Shown in pieces: positions 49,761 through 62,161 of a DNA stretch of 64,000 nucleotides (the first letter of the stretch is position 1; each line of letters opens with the position of its first letter). The DNA comes from Lenzites betulinus. Taxonomy: Eukaryota; Basidiomycota; Agaricomycetes; Polyporales; Polyporaceae. Under the pieces are notes generated by a model. It was not told where the DNA came from. It searched no databases and saw only the letters and a program-made list of their open reading frames with translations. Location of the stretch: assembly GCA_022264855.1 (NCBI GenBank), contig JABYQU010000053.1, positions 62,001-126,000 of the forward strand. Reading direction: 5' to 3'. The position numbers and the translations under genes were made by a program.

Positions 49761-50883
49761 CCAGTGCTGTTGCATCATCGATCGTTCGTGCAGGTGTGGC
49801 TTCGGACGCGTAAAGCAGGGTGCAAGTCGTGGCACCTCGCCTGCGTCCGATCGTCTTGGCTCGGATATGGAACGGTGTCGGTTGGAAGCATGGCGCGCGG
49901 CGCGGCGGGTGTGCGCCGGGCGCGGCAGAGAGCGCGACGAGCAACAAACCGAGCGTGTTTGTCCGGAAAGGAAATGGGAGCTCGGCTAGCGGCGATGAAC
50001 TGATGAGGAGCGCGTCTGCAGCGCGGCGGCATCGACATCTTCGAACGTGCATTGCGCTCCACGGGGAGGGCGATGACTGCATCGGGTGAGCAAGAAATGG
50101 GGGACTTGCCGATTACGATTACGCCTGGTTCCCACGCACCCTCGATGCGTCATAATATTGCGCGCGCGCCCACCCCTCTGGCGGATAAACGCACGCCCGC
50201 CGCCTGCCGTTGACAACGGCCGTCGGTGGCGGCGGCTCGTCGCACCCCGGCATGCAACTTTGTCGGCTGTCCATATGGGGCAGCGCGCCCGTCGGGCGAC
50301 CGGCGTCTCGCGCCCGCCTGCGGCCCCGCGGCTCCACGATCGGAGGTGTAAACTAGCCTGCCGCCCGCATCGAGGGTGTGCTCCACCGCAGCGCCTGCGA
50401 GAAATTTGCCGTCCCGTCGCGGTCGGCGGTGACTTTTGGGGTGTAGAGCCCCGTTGTTCGAGGAAGCGAAGCGGCCGCGGTGTGTGCAGGCAGCAGAGCT
50501 TCTGTGAGTGATGCCCGTGGCCGGTGGCGGAGGGAACGGTGGAGAAACGCTGAGTGCCGAGCGGCGGGCCACAGACGGGGCTGTCGCGCCCCGATGCGGA
50601 AACAGGGCGCGAAGTCGGGCCGATGGGATCTAGCGGCCCCATCAAACGGAGTTGCCATTCGCGGACTCAACGCCCATCGATTCTGCACTTTTGTGGGCTG
50701 CGGCCGGATTGGGCACGGCGGCACGGTGGTAATCTGCGCCCCGAGAGTCTGTGCCGAGTGGCGAGCCCGACTTCGCGCGCCCGCCCTATCGCGAATCTTC
50801 CCTCCGCCCCGTTTCGGTGGGGCCTCCGCTGACAGCCACCATGCAGCCTCCTTCCCGAGCCCGCTCATTTTTCCATCCACCTT

Positions 50884-50891
50884 TGACGTCA
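50884..50891 (+). promoter_or_regulatory. CRE octamer upstream of phosphatase gene
   Basis: Perfect TGACGTCA, the ATF/CREB-type bZIP site, 20 nt before the TATA box and 139 nt before the ATG. Fungal Atf1-type factors act below the stress MAP kinase that controls glycerol synthesis, so the site fits the gene, but the octamer also occurs in a RecQ intron (56170-56177) where it can have no such role. Confidence 0.5.
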
Positions 50892-50911
50892 CAGGCGCCC
50901 GTTATCCAACA

Positions 50912-50918
50912 TATATAA
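50912..50918 (+). promoter_or_regulatory. TATA box of phosphatase gene
   Basis: TATATAA 112 nt before the start codon, leaving a leader of roughly 80 nt. Confidence 0.6.
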
Positions 50919-51029
50919 GTCCCCGCCGTTCTGCCCTCTGTCCTCACTCATCCACCCTCGACATACACATCTCAACCAGGCGTCTTCGGAACCCACCCAC
51001 CGCATCTTCACACCGCTCTTCATACTACC

Positions 51030-52321
51030 ATGTCTTCCACCACCGCCTCCACCTTCTACGCTGATGCTGTCCTCTTCGACATGGTGTGTACATTTTCCGC
51101 ACTCGAGCTTCTAGCACCTGCTAACCATTTGTATGACAGGACGGTACCCTCACCGACTCCATCTCCGCCGTCGAGGCCGCCTGGGGCAAGGTCGCCACCG
51201 ACATCGGGCAGGACCCCGCGTACGTGATCGCCGCGACGCACGGCAAGCGCGCGGTCGACAACCTCGCGCAGTTCAAGCCGCACATCAAGTTCCACGAGAT
51301 GGACCGCGAGGTCCAGTCCTTCGAGGAGTCCATCCTCTTCTTCGCCGACGCGTACAACAAGCACGGCCCCGGCAGCGTGCCCAGCTCGCCCGTCGTCAGC
51401 GGCGCGACGACGCCCGCGCTCTCGCCGTCGAGTTCGAGCCCCGCCTCGCGCGCGTCGTCCCGCGCGTCGTCCTTCGTCGGCACCCTCGCGCAGCTCGCGC
51501 CCTTCCGCCGCCCGTCCTTCCTCCACCGCGTCAGCAGCCTGCTCACGATCTCGCCGGCCATCCGCGAGCACGAGGACGCGCTCGAGACCGCGATCAGCGA
51601 GGAGGGCGCGGACGACGCGCAGGATGACTGGAAGACGATGGTGCAGAAGAAGCACCAGCTCGAGGCGTGGCAGCTCGAGGCCGCCGCCGTCGACCGCTCC
51701 GTGCGCATCCTCCCTGGCGTGAAGCGCGTCATGGACTCCATCCCCAAGGGCCGCTACGCGGTCGCTACCTCCGGTGCTAAGACCTATGGTAAGCCCCGCC
51801 CGCGTCCTTCCCTACATACCAGACGCTGACCGTGCCTCCTCCTCCCTCTAGCCTACGGCTGCATGACGCGCGTCGGGATCACCCCTCCCGAAGTAACCAT
51901 CACAGCCGACGACAAGCGCCTCAAAGCGGGCAAGCCCGCGCCGGACCCGTTCCTGCTCGCGGCGAGCGAGCTGGGCTTCGACGCCGCGCGCTGCGTGGTG
52001 TTCGAGGACTCGCCGTCGGGCATCCGCGCGGGCGTCGCGTCGGGCGCGACGGTCATCGCGGTGTGCACGTCGCACGAGCGCGCGAAGATCGCGCACTGCG
52101 GCGCGCACTACATCGTCGAGAACATGGAGCAGATCGAGATCGTGCCCGAGGGCGAGGGCGAGAACTTGAGGTTGCGCTTTGTGATCAAGCCCGAGGCGGC
52201 GATGGCGCCGGCGCACCAGCACCAGCAGGTCGCGCCCACTACTACCTCGACGACGACGACGACGGCGTCGGCACACCCGCTTGCGGCGCCCCCGGTCACG
52301 GCTGCGTCCATCGCTGCGTGA
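51030..52321 (+). CDS. HAD-family phosphatase (glycerol-3-phosphate / 2-deoxyglucose-6-phosphate phosphatase-like), 390 aa
   Basis: Probably dephosphorylates glycerol-3-phosphate or a small sugar phosphate in the cytosol (osmolyte or carbon metabolism). Exons 51030-51083, 51140-51788 and 51852-52321. HAD motif I is D17-M-D19-G-T and is split exactly by intron 1; motif II is ATSGAK about 227-232; motif III is Lys about 262 in GKPAPDPF; motif IV is FEDSPSG with E286/D287. Yeast relatives are about 250 residues. The excess is a Ser/Ala-rich insertion at about 96-180 in the cap region and a Thr/Ala tail after about 350. High GC at third positions suggests strong expression. A CRE and TATA box precede it. 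The substrate cannot be read from sequence. Confidence 0.9.
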
Positions 52322-53193
52322 GCGTGTCGGCCTCGGGAGAGCGCATCCCCCTGTGCCCCGGCGGCGCTGATACCTCGCTCCATCCCCCCATCCTTCCTCC
52401 TCCTACCCTTCCCATCCCATTTCATGTGTGTAGCCCTAGTCCCGGTGGTCATCGCTAGATTCGACGATCCACTCCCATCCATCCCCTTCCCGTTTCCATT
52501 CGTATGCTCTCCTGCTCGTCGTCGTCGTCGCTCCCACCCCTATAATTCGTGCCCCCAGCCCCGCGTCCGTGTACCTATATTGTACCATATCCCGTTTCGC
52601 TGCGATCCAAAATACATTCTATCACTGCCACTTTCTGCTGTGTGCCTCTCGCAAATTCGCCTGAAGAGAGTGAACATGAGACATCAGAGGCAAGCTCAGC
52701 ATCCTCCCGCGGAAGAGTTAAACGCGCGTTCTTACACGTACTGCCTCTGTCCTGCAAGATCCGCTCTCGGGATCGTCGTGCGCCCCTTCTGGTCTTTTTC
52801 AACTTGTCGCTGTGCGCGCGGGAAGGATCGTCAACTGCCCCCGGTCGACGAGTGCGGAATACTATTCATTGAATACGGTCATCGCGTTCCGGTCCGAGTA
52901 TATGAGGCGATCTGCCCTCCGCTGGCTGGGCATAGGGGCATCTCCCGTCGGTAGACAAACGGCTAACGGACAGCGAAGGCGCGAAGCGCAGCGGCGCGGG
53001 TGTTTCCTGGCCTCGCGAAGGCCCAGGTGCGCTCTCAGGTTCATATACCGCGCTGGTGTCAGGTACGGGCACGGGGATGCGCGCGGCTGAGAGAATGGTA
53101 CTGGCCGGTATGCGATTTTATACAGTGTAGTAAGATATCTGATGGTGAGCACAATGTAGAAGCCTGAAGCACGGCAGAGTCCAAAATACGCCC
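52322..53193. other. Convergent 3' region, phosphatase and RecQ genes
   Basis: About 0.87 kb between two converging stop codons. A pyrimidine-rich stretch follows the phosphatase stop and is probably its 3' UTR. No gene is supported. Confidence 0.5.
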
Positions 53194-56100
53194 CTACGTC
53201 CCCCGCCCCAAGCCCCCCTTCCGCGCCCGCGCACACGCCTGGCGCAGCGCGTCAGCCGCCTCCCGCGCGTCCTCTGACTCTCCCTCCCTATCCTCCTCAG
53301 TGGACCACGCCTGCGGAAGGGCGAGCTGGCGCACGGCGCGGACGCGCTCCGCGGCGCGCTCGCGGTACCCCTCGGGGGTGCGGCAGAGGGCGTGGACCGT
53401 GAATTCGAGGGAGCGGGCTGTGGCGGCGAGGATTGATGATCTGCGAGGGGTCCTGTCAGCGGCATGCTCGTGCTCAGGAAACAGAGACGGAAGAATGTGA
53501 TGGTGGACAGGGGAAGAGGATGAATGAGCAAGGGGAGACCCACTTCGTGTCTGGAGATGCGGCGGACAGCTCAAGGCGGGCCCATGCGCTAGTGATCGTC
53601 CCCCCGTCGTCTGTCGTGGGGAAGACTTTGTGTAGGGCAGTGCGGAGCGCTGTGAAGCATTCGTTGCGGACGTGGACCTGTATCATGGTATAGGGATTGA
53701 GGGCGATTGAGGGTGCTGTCGTTGCGGGCGCGGGACGGGCGGAAGAGAGTGCTTACGGGGATTTTTTGCGAGTACACGGCGTCCAGCTCGATGTCTGTCT
53801 CGGGGAGTTCGATGGGGGATGCTGTTGTGAGAGGAACAAGCTGCCATTAGCATCATATTTTTATTATCATGACAAAGCACAACTTACATGGTCGCGGTTC
53901 GTCCTCCACGGGTTCGTCAGGCATATCTTGACTCGAGTCGCTCGCCTCAGCAGGAAGCGGCGCCTCCTCCCAATACTCCTCCTCCAGCGCGCGCTCCTTG
54001 CCTTTCGTGTTCCTCGCCGGGCAGACATCCTCTTCGCCCTGCCGCCGCGCTACAGGGACCAGACTTCCTGCGCTTCGTGAGACGTCCGCCCCAGGCGCGC
54101 TCTTCAAGGGCACTTTGAACGGTGTCTTGAATGGCGTCTTGAACCCCCGCGCAAGCGACTGCCTCAGGGCCGTCGCTACCACGATACCCTCAGCGTCCGC
54201 CTCCACGCAACTTAATAGTGCTTGAGCCTGCCACTCACATATGGGTAGGGCGACGATGGGCGCGGTCTTCACCTTCTTCGAGCTCGCCCCATACTGCTCG
54301 CGGGACTCTCGGGCGTCCCCGGAAGGACTCCCTGACCGCTTGTAAGACGTCCTCCTGTTGCCTGTGTTGTTGTTGTAAGCAGCCGCGCCGCTTGTGGAGG
54401 ACCCGGGGAGGCGGCGTGTCGTAGCAGAATGCTCCCCAGAGCTGTGGCTGCCCGACGCTTCGTCGGGGAGATCTCGAGGCTGAGGACGCCAGGGATTTGC
54501 GTCTACGTCTTCTTGGGATGAGAGCGTGAGCTTGCGGGTACCTGCTTTGCCTGGGTACTTGCACACCTGCATGAGGTAAAGAGCGAGCGCGTTTGAGATG
54601 GAGAGATCGTGAACTATGAGTTGTTACGCACGTCGCACATCTTCTTGCAGTACTCCTTGACCGCCTGTGGGTCGTCGAGATCGACCTTTTCTCCAAAGTA
54701 TCTGCATATAAGCTGCAAACGAAGCCACGTTAAACAGTTTGTAAGAGAGAATCGCTGTGATATATGTCACTCACGACATGTCTGCATATATGCACGTTCT
54801 CCGCGTAGTTCACGAGCTGGATCGAGCATAAACGTGAGATATTCGCGTACATTAGGTTGAGAAACAGGCAACGTCCTCGCACCGTGCTCAGGCTGTCTGC
54901 AGCTCTCTGGCTGGGTGCGGGCCCGTTGTTCGACTCAGCTCGGATGATTCGTTTGGAGTGCGATTCGGTGACCCAACGTTTGACCCGTGCTGCGTCCTCT
55001 CGTGCTGCAAGTTGATTTCAGAATCGAGACAAGGACATTGTTTTCAATGAACTCACAGTAGAACAAGACACATTTCGCTGGCTGGACGATATGCATTTAT
55101 CAGCTTCCCGAGGACTATACGCGCGATATTGTAGAACTTACCAAACCGTCACGGCCTGCTCTACCTATATGGGGGCTCGAATCAAAGTGCAGTAGACACG
55201 AATAACGTTGAATTCACCTGTCTCTTGGTAGTAACCTATGAGAATGATAGCGTATGAGGATGCGAGGCGAGTAAAAACAAGCTAAAGAAAGCTGGTGCGA
55301 ACCTTCGAAACTCTTCGGCAAGTCGTAGTGAATAATGTATCTGCGGATGTGAGGGTTGAATGATCTCTACAGAACTCGGACAACATCATAACGGACATAC
55401 CGTACATCGGGCTTGTCGATACCCATGCCAAACGCGATGGTAGCACAGACCTGAAGGGGCACATACATCATTGTGTGGTTTGTCGCACAATCTGCAGAGC
55501 ACTCACCACGTCCACACCTCCGGGTATCCCTGACCCACCGTCTTGCCAATCCCTGAGTGTCCTATCCAACACTGGGGAGCTGTTGCATGAAGTGGTGTTA
55601 GCGGTGACTTCGGCGTGCATCGTATCGCAAAACATACGTCAGCCCCCGATGGTAAGCCTTTGCTTGAATACCCTTCTTGTAGAGGAAATTCGCAAGATCA
55701 TCACATGTTGCTCGCGTTCTGCAGTACACGATTCCAGACGAGGCGCGTCCGCGGCGTTCATGCAGGTTGTTGATATAGTTGTACGCGTCGATCATGTGTG
55801 CGTTCGGGTTGGGGGACGAGAGGTAGCGGACCTAGCATCATTTAGTGCATAGTTCAGAACTTGAGGCGGAAGGCATGTGGCAGACTATATTACCTCGTAG
55901 TACAGGTTCTCTCTGTTGAACGGGTGGAGCGCTATAAAGAGCCGATTTCGCGCCATCTTGAGACTCCTAATGATGTCCTGCTGTACGCTAAACGCATTGT
56001 TGTCAGCTTGATTGACGCAGAGTTGTTCAAAATGTATGGCGAAGCTCGCACATACATACCCTTCTGTCGCCGTAGCAGTCAATGCCATTATGGGTATGTT

Positions 56101-57310
56101 CGGGAATTTATCCCTGAACGATCCTAGCCGCCTGTATTCTTCTCTGAAGTCGTGGCCCCATTCCTGCTTTGACGTCAGAGTGGCAAACCAGAGCTCGGGG
56201 AGTGCACTCACAGATATACAATGTGCCTACATCAGCTGAGGTTAGTGAGAGTCATCTTACTAGCACAGTTTCACAGACCTCATCAACAACGAGACGGTTG
56301 AGTTCGTTTGCGTTGTGCAACTGAACAAGGATCCTGCGAATTTCTGGCGTGCAGAACTTCTCCGGACTGACTGCATGTATTCTCATCGATGATCCTTCAG
56401 AAGTCATAGAGACCTAGACTCACTATACAAAAGACGGGTGTCCGGATCGTGCGAGGTGAGGTCCTGGAGGATCTGCAAGGGGTTACGTCACTGATCAGCA
56501 AGAGTGGTGTACTCCTCGTACTCAGGCGTATCGCACGTTTGTTCTTTCACGGTGCGGCGTTTCTGAGGTAAGAGAAGCAACAGCGACGCCTAATTCGCGT
56601 AGTTTGCAAATCTCTGAGAAGGATTAGGATGGCGGCCGCATAGAAAGCAAAAGGCGTACGGTTCTTCATGAGGGCTGAGGAAGTAAGCTTTGTCAGCTAT
56701 TTTACTTCTACGATGGACCTGAATATGCCAACCTAGAAGCGGCGAGACCACGACAGTCACACCATGCTATAATGCGAGTGAGTATCGAGAGTTCTGTGCG
56801 ATGTCTTTGCTCCTACCTCTGCAGATATCGCAGGTATCTGAAAACACAGACTCTGGAAAGAACGTTATGAAGCTGCGCATGAGCGCATTGCATGACACCC
56901 TACCTTCCCCATTCCCGTAGGCGCAATTACGAGAACGTCAGAGCCTGTAGTAGACATTGTCATTGTCAACTACCCAATCACTTCGAATCGTATTCACCTA
57001 CCTAACATGGCTGACTGTACTATCTGCTCTTGCTTCCCTCTGAAGGTTGTGTGGCCGAAGGCTGGTCAGAGAAGCGTCATCACAATGTTAAATGGCAGGT
57101 AACATATGGTAACATACTGTCAAGAAGTACTCTGGCAGTACATATATTTAGCATTAATCTTTCATCCATACGCCAATGGTATTATTCCCACCTTCTACAT
57201 GCTTGCAAAGTGTCGTGTGAGTACAGAGAGCTATTGGCAGAGGGATGTTGCTCTGTCGGTCCGGAGTATTGTCTGGGGTCTTCAAGATCATCATAGTCGT
57301 AGTCAGACAT
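53194..57310 (-). CDS. RecQ-family ATP-dependent DNA helicase, 851 aa, 27 exons
   Basis: 3'-5' helicase for recombination and replication-fork repair, nuclear. Exons (complement): 57192-57310, 57118-57131, 57002-57061, 56904-56944, 56817-56852, 56733-56766, 56660-56674, 56537-56613, 56424-56472, 56279-56370, 56212-56226, 56060-56166, 55894-55987, 55638-55831, 55507-55579, 55401-55450, 55303-55340, 55218-55235, 55142-55164, 55057-55081, 54883-55004, 54775-54816, 54632-54712, 53888-54566, 53757-53821, 53544-53677, 53194-53452; phases agree. Motif 0 FRGKQEQIV, motif I APTGMGKS about 71-79, DEAHC about 178-182, [20 protein letters not shown], and motif VI QETGRAGRDG. Zinc ligands are about C443, C468, C472 and C475. 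The long C-terminal part has no recognised fold. An in-frame TAG sits just before the chosen ATG. Confidence 0.92.
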
Positions 57311-60300
57311 AAATATTGACTAAACAGGCGTCCAATAGGATTTCTACTGTGGTTTCCGGTCGAGTTTGAGTCGGAATCTTCCCAGATGACAGTCAGAGGG
57401 TGAGAGACGCGACGAAGCGCCCTGGAACGCGTCTGTGGCGGTGGCAAGGCGCGTCTTCCACGTGACCGAGTTCTCACGACGACGCGTGTGGCGCTAAAGC
57501 CCTTCTCGAGCTCCCCGCGTGTGGCGTCATGCCAGCTTGTCCACCTTCCCACTTCTCCGCATCCTCCTCAGAGGTTCACTTGAGAGCCTATATGTTTCTC
57601 GAATCAAGATTTTGCGTTTCTCGTAATTGGTTGCCGGGATACAACTAATTCCACCTGCTCGTTTTACTACCACAGTGATTCAAATTTGCCAATGGTACGA
57701 AGTACCGCCTGCAATCTTGCAGTGGCAGTCACAAGAATTCGACCGAATATCGTGAGGGTCAACGGCATGTACGTACGGTGATTTTTCTGCGAAGACCAGC
57801 TCATGTACCGATCACATTATAATAGGGCGCATATATGGAGAGGACCCCATCCATTCTTGTCTTCGGCTGAGTGATACTGGCAATAGCACCACTTCCTTCA
57901 GGACGATAACTGCTTTTACCCAACTGAAATTTGACACAGTGTCATTGTGCTATTTGCATGCTGCACACAACTGCAATTTGCTCGGGTCTCCACCGAAGTG
58001 TGCCCCACACCAACAAGCACCCGTTCCCGTGGCGGACGGAACGCCCGAGGTGGCCTCCACGTCTGTATCTTTTCGTCCCCTTTTTGAGCAGGCCCGGAAG
58101 GACACGATTTCTTGTTCTGCGGTAGGGGGGTTGAAGCTTGTCGAAGTGGACATTCCACCCGATTACGAACGTCGCCGCTAGGCCCCGAATCACAATTCCA
58201 CTATGTACGTCAATCAGCCCTCTTCGCGACCAAACTACCACCTGATTCTCCTGCACGGGCAGCTCGTATCCGCACAAGATTCAATCTATGAGGCATGCTA
58301 CGGCAGCATCCGACCAACGAAGCCCTCCAACCGGCATTCAAACTGACTCCTGACATCTTTCTCGCCTCACCGACGGCGTATAGGATTATTTCCCCACGGA
58401 TGATTTGCCGCGGCACTCAGCTTGACGCGACACATCGGTTCCGTTAGTCGTGACGAGACAATGTGGCTTCTCTACCTGCGTAAGCTCCGTCCACGTCTCC
58501 CGGAGCCCGTCCGCCTTCCACAACCGCGGAATCACCACTAATTGACATCGGATATACGCCACACGCGGATCCGAGTGGTCATGGTATCGGCGCGGTGTCC
58601 TGCAACGAGACCAGTGAGGCTGAATGGCAGACGGCGCCGCTGTGATGGGTCGTTATGTTATGCTTACACACGGCTCGCCACTGCATGCAGTGAACCATAC
58701 TAGGCCGAAGCGAAGCTCCGGGGCGCGTACACCTACCATCACAGGGGCCCTCTGTGTACGGCATTTATGCTATGTACCTCGCCTGTACGAGCGACGGAGC
58801 GACCGTCGCAGCCCTGACAAGTCGTCGGCAGTGCGAATCCCCCCATCCCATCCACGAAGGAGCACTACAATCTAGCGGCCGATATCGATCAAACCATCCT
58901 CCACACACCAAACGCACGGCACTTTCCCTCGCGCAGATAACCCCCGCAATTTGAAACAAGGACCGAACGGGCTCGACCTCGCCGGTCTCTTGGAAAGAGA
59001 CGCGGGCCCTCGGCTGCACCCCGCGCTCCGCGTCCCGCGTCCCGGCGAGCGCGCGCCACCGCGGCCGTGCTGGTGCCCGAGCCTTCGCTGAGATTCAGCA
59101 CGGCCCAACGGATCTCCTGGGCGTGCGCTACTGCAATGCGCACCGACGCGCCGCGCGCGCGGGCTTCGTCCGCCAGAGTCAGATGCGCACCCCATCTGGG
59201 TGCACTGTGACGCTGTGCCGCCCCTCGCGCGGCGTCGTAAACGCGTTTACGCGACTGTTGGTCCACGTCCGCGCGTGCGCGCGGTGCACCCCGCTGGCCG
59301 TCGCGTCGCCGTGGGGCGCGCGCACTGATGCGCCCCCGTCCTGGTCTGCTCGCGAATCGCGCGCGCGGCTGGCGTGTGTACACAGTGGTGGATATATGTC
59401 CCGACGATCCCTTCGCCCGCGCCTGAAGCTCCCTCGCCGTGATGGACTGCCAAAAGGTTTACTGGGCGCGCCCTGCCCGTGACTCCGCGGCAGGGTAAAT
59501 GCTGTGGACCCCGCGCTACGACGCACCACTAGAAGCCTTCGCGTCCTTCTGCCCTTGCAGCCGACCCCTTCTTCCGCTGGCGCCCGCTCACACAGGCCTC
59601 CACGCCGGCCTCGTTCCCTCGCGCAGGCACGCCTCCCTAATGCCGTCACCTGGTCCACCCCCCTCGCCGCACTCACACGCCGCCAGATCGTCTGGGGCCG
59701 CACGGCGCGCCGTGCGTGCTTCTGCAGCACGAACGCAGCCGCCACGCGCGCCTGCCGGGCATTTCGCGGACCCCAGGCGCGTCCGCATGACCGCGCGGCG
59801 CGCCAGCCTGGGGGGCCCTCTTGCGCCTCCAGGGTCCCCAAGTCCATCCGCCTTCTGGCATTTCTGACGGCTGGGCCGCGCGCGCGCGATCCCCGCGGGC
59901 TGCGTGATCTCGCAGGCGCGCCGTGTACGTGTGTGCGTGCGTGTGTGCGTGCCGGGCAGTACGCCGTGTGGCGGGGCATGTGCGCGGCTGGCAGCGAGAT
60001 CTCCAAGAGGGCCGGCGCGCCAACCGGGACGCACTTATCAGACATGTGCCCGCGCAGCCGGCTGGCACGAAGGTTCGCTGATCGGTGGGACTGTGCTCGC
60101 CGACGGTGGCCATGGGTGCGGTGGTCGCATTTCAAGTTTCAATATCAATATCAGGCGTCAAGGCTGGATGACCGGCCCCGCGGCGTTGTAGATATACCCC
60201 CGACGTGCGCCGGCGTGCGCGAGGGCGCGACCCTGCGCGGGCTGCTTGGGAGGAAGGAAGCGTACACACGGGAAGCGCGCCCAGGAAGGGTCCTATCACT

Positions 60301-60765
60301 GGTAAGCTCGCGCGTACGTCATATCATCGGCCGGGACCAACTGACTGGTGTACTTGATACAAGTTTAACTCAACATACCCTATGTCTGCAGACCAGGTCC
60401 AGACAACGCGCAGTACATGTGCACACCACTCCCGGTGGCAAAGGCAGCGCACGGACCCCAGATGAGAGCCCCGGAAGATCTCCCACCAGCTGGTCCGGAG
60501 GGAACAGCCCCGTACAAGCTCCCTTCTCCAATCCCGCTCCTCCTAGCGTTCGTCATTCTCGTCTCAATAGCGGCGCACCGTGGCATGCGTACTGTGTAGC
60601 GGAGGCCCCCGTGAGCCCGCGGGCGGGCGGCCGCCGTTGTGGGTCCCGCGCGGGGGCGATCGAGCTACTCATTCGATCGAGTCGGAGTTGTGGCGCGATC
60701 GATCAGCAGGCTAGCTCGAGTGGCTGAACTCACTGCGAGCAGCTGCTGTGGTATACTGCCACATT

Positions 60766-60794
60766 CTGGTGCCTAGTAGTATACTAGGCACCAG
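60766..60794. repeat. Hairpin-forming palindrome
   Basis: Two 13-nt arms CTGGTGCCTAGTA and TACTAGGCACCAG around a 3-nt loop. A second short palindrome, actcagtactgagt, lies about 15 nt further on. No role is known. Confidence 0.7.
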
Positions 60795-61725
60795 GCGAAT
60801 CCAGCACTCAGTACTGAGTACTGTGTATGTCCTGGCGTGCAACACTCCATGCGGACCCGGCCGTGCATACTAGTATCAGAGCCTAGTAGAGGGAGAGCCC
60901 GGGATGACTCCGAGCTCTGCGTCTCCTAGGCCTTGGTATGGCGCACATGTTGCCTGGCGCTGCTCAGTACTACGTACGTAGCGGGTGTGATACGACGCGA
61001 GTGTCGACATCGGACATCGTATGCATGACATGAACGTACAGCAGGTACGCGCAGATTTAATCCGCATGTACGATAATCGCTACGCGAACGGGTCTTCCCC
61101 TCTCGGCCCTCGCTTCTGCGGTCGCGCTGTCTTGTCCATACTTCACGGACCGTCTTCGCAGCTTCGCACCCATGTGGTCTTCGCGTACCGTGCTCCCATG
61201 TGACACGGCCGCCGCCCCAGCAGACCTGATTTTATAACACTGACAGATGTCAATGGACGGTCACACCCGGCTGTTTCTGACATATGTCCTACGTCTACAA
61301 CTGTTCAACCTCGAGCTCGCAGCGACACGGGTAACTGCCTGCAGCTGTTCCCGCCGCAAATCCAGGCCGGGGGCCGTGGGTGCGAGTGGGTAAGTGCGGG
61401 TGCGGACTGACTCGAACACCAGCAGATTGCGTCGCGTGCCCGTCGGGAGTACTCAGGACCATGTACACTGGCGGGCACGGAACATGGCCGCAACACGAAT
61501 GACCAGTCGCGCTGTCCAGTGGAATCAGACACCAGACGGCTCGCTCCGACTCGGCGGGGAGGTGATATATCTACGTGGGTGGGTGGTATAAACAAGAGCA
61601 GCAGCGGGCACATACTACGACCAGTACTGGCACAGCTCAGAACTCATACTAATAGACGGGAGCGGGGGACGTGGCGAGAGCATACCGGACGGGCGGGACA
61701 TCGTGCATAACGTGGTAGCTGTAGC

Positions 61726-61756
61726 GGAGGCAGGCGAGGCAGGGCAGGGCAGGGCG
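61726..61756 (+). repeat. Short simple repeat (aggcagggc type)
   Basis: Runs of ggcag and gggca units; other purine-rich simple repeats follow to about 61965. Confidence 0.6.
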
Positions 61757-62161
61757 TAAGCACAGGGTATGGGTACACGGACACGGACAGAGACAGAGCA
61801 GCGGGAGGTCGGGATTCATATGCACAGCGGACGATGGAGACGTAGACGTAGGAACCGGCGAACAGCGAACGGTAGACGGTAGACAGTGGGCTCGGACAAT
61901 AGACGGGAACAGGGAACCCCTCGGAACGCAAACGCAAACGCAACACGACGGACGGACGGACGGGTAGCGGACACTGAGCACGTATTGGACACCGCCAGAC
62001 GGCAAAGTCCCGCACGCGCGTGCACGGACGGCTCGCCTCCCGCCCCGCCCCGCACACGCGCAGCGCACTTGGCCGCCGGCAGCCTCCCTTTGCCCCGCCC
62101 CGTCCTCCCCATGATGGCGACAACGGCAACAAACAAGGGCAAGGCAAAGACGCGCGACGGC

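Larger units (their letters stand above)
49769..51029. other. Upstream region of the phosphatase gene
   Basis: About 1.26 kb with no gene. The last 150 nt contain the CRE octamer and TATA box listed separately, followed by a pyrimidine-rich leader up to the ATG. Confidence 0.5.
57311..62161. other. Gene-poor region between RecQ and PAS genes
   Basis: About 4.85 kb with no supported gene. Long frames at 59179-60135 (-) and 59504-60727 (+) overlap on opposite strands and are Arg/Ala/Pro-rich shadows. It holds a 29-nt near-perfect palindrome (60766-60794) and short simple repeats (about 61726-61756 aggcagggc type; about 61923-61965 cgcaaa and acgg types). Confidence 0.5.

Noticed and set aside
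48510..49768. Assignment of the second element to hAT on the basis of the 8-bp CCAGTGCT repeat
   Set aside because: The 8 bp may itself be part of an imperfect terminal repeat, since its complement resembles the start of the left end; boundaries are uncertain.
56170..56177. CRE octamer TGACGTCA as a regulatory site
   Set aside because: It lies inside a RecQ intron and is probably chance; it also warns against over-reading the octamers upstream of the acetyltransferase copies.
59179..60727. Frames of 318 codons (-) and 407 codons (+)
   Set aside because: They lie over each other on opposite strands, have low-complexity Arg-rich products and no family motif or splice pattern.
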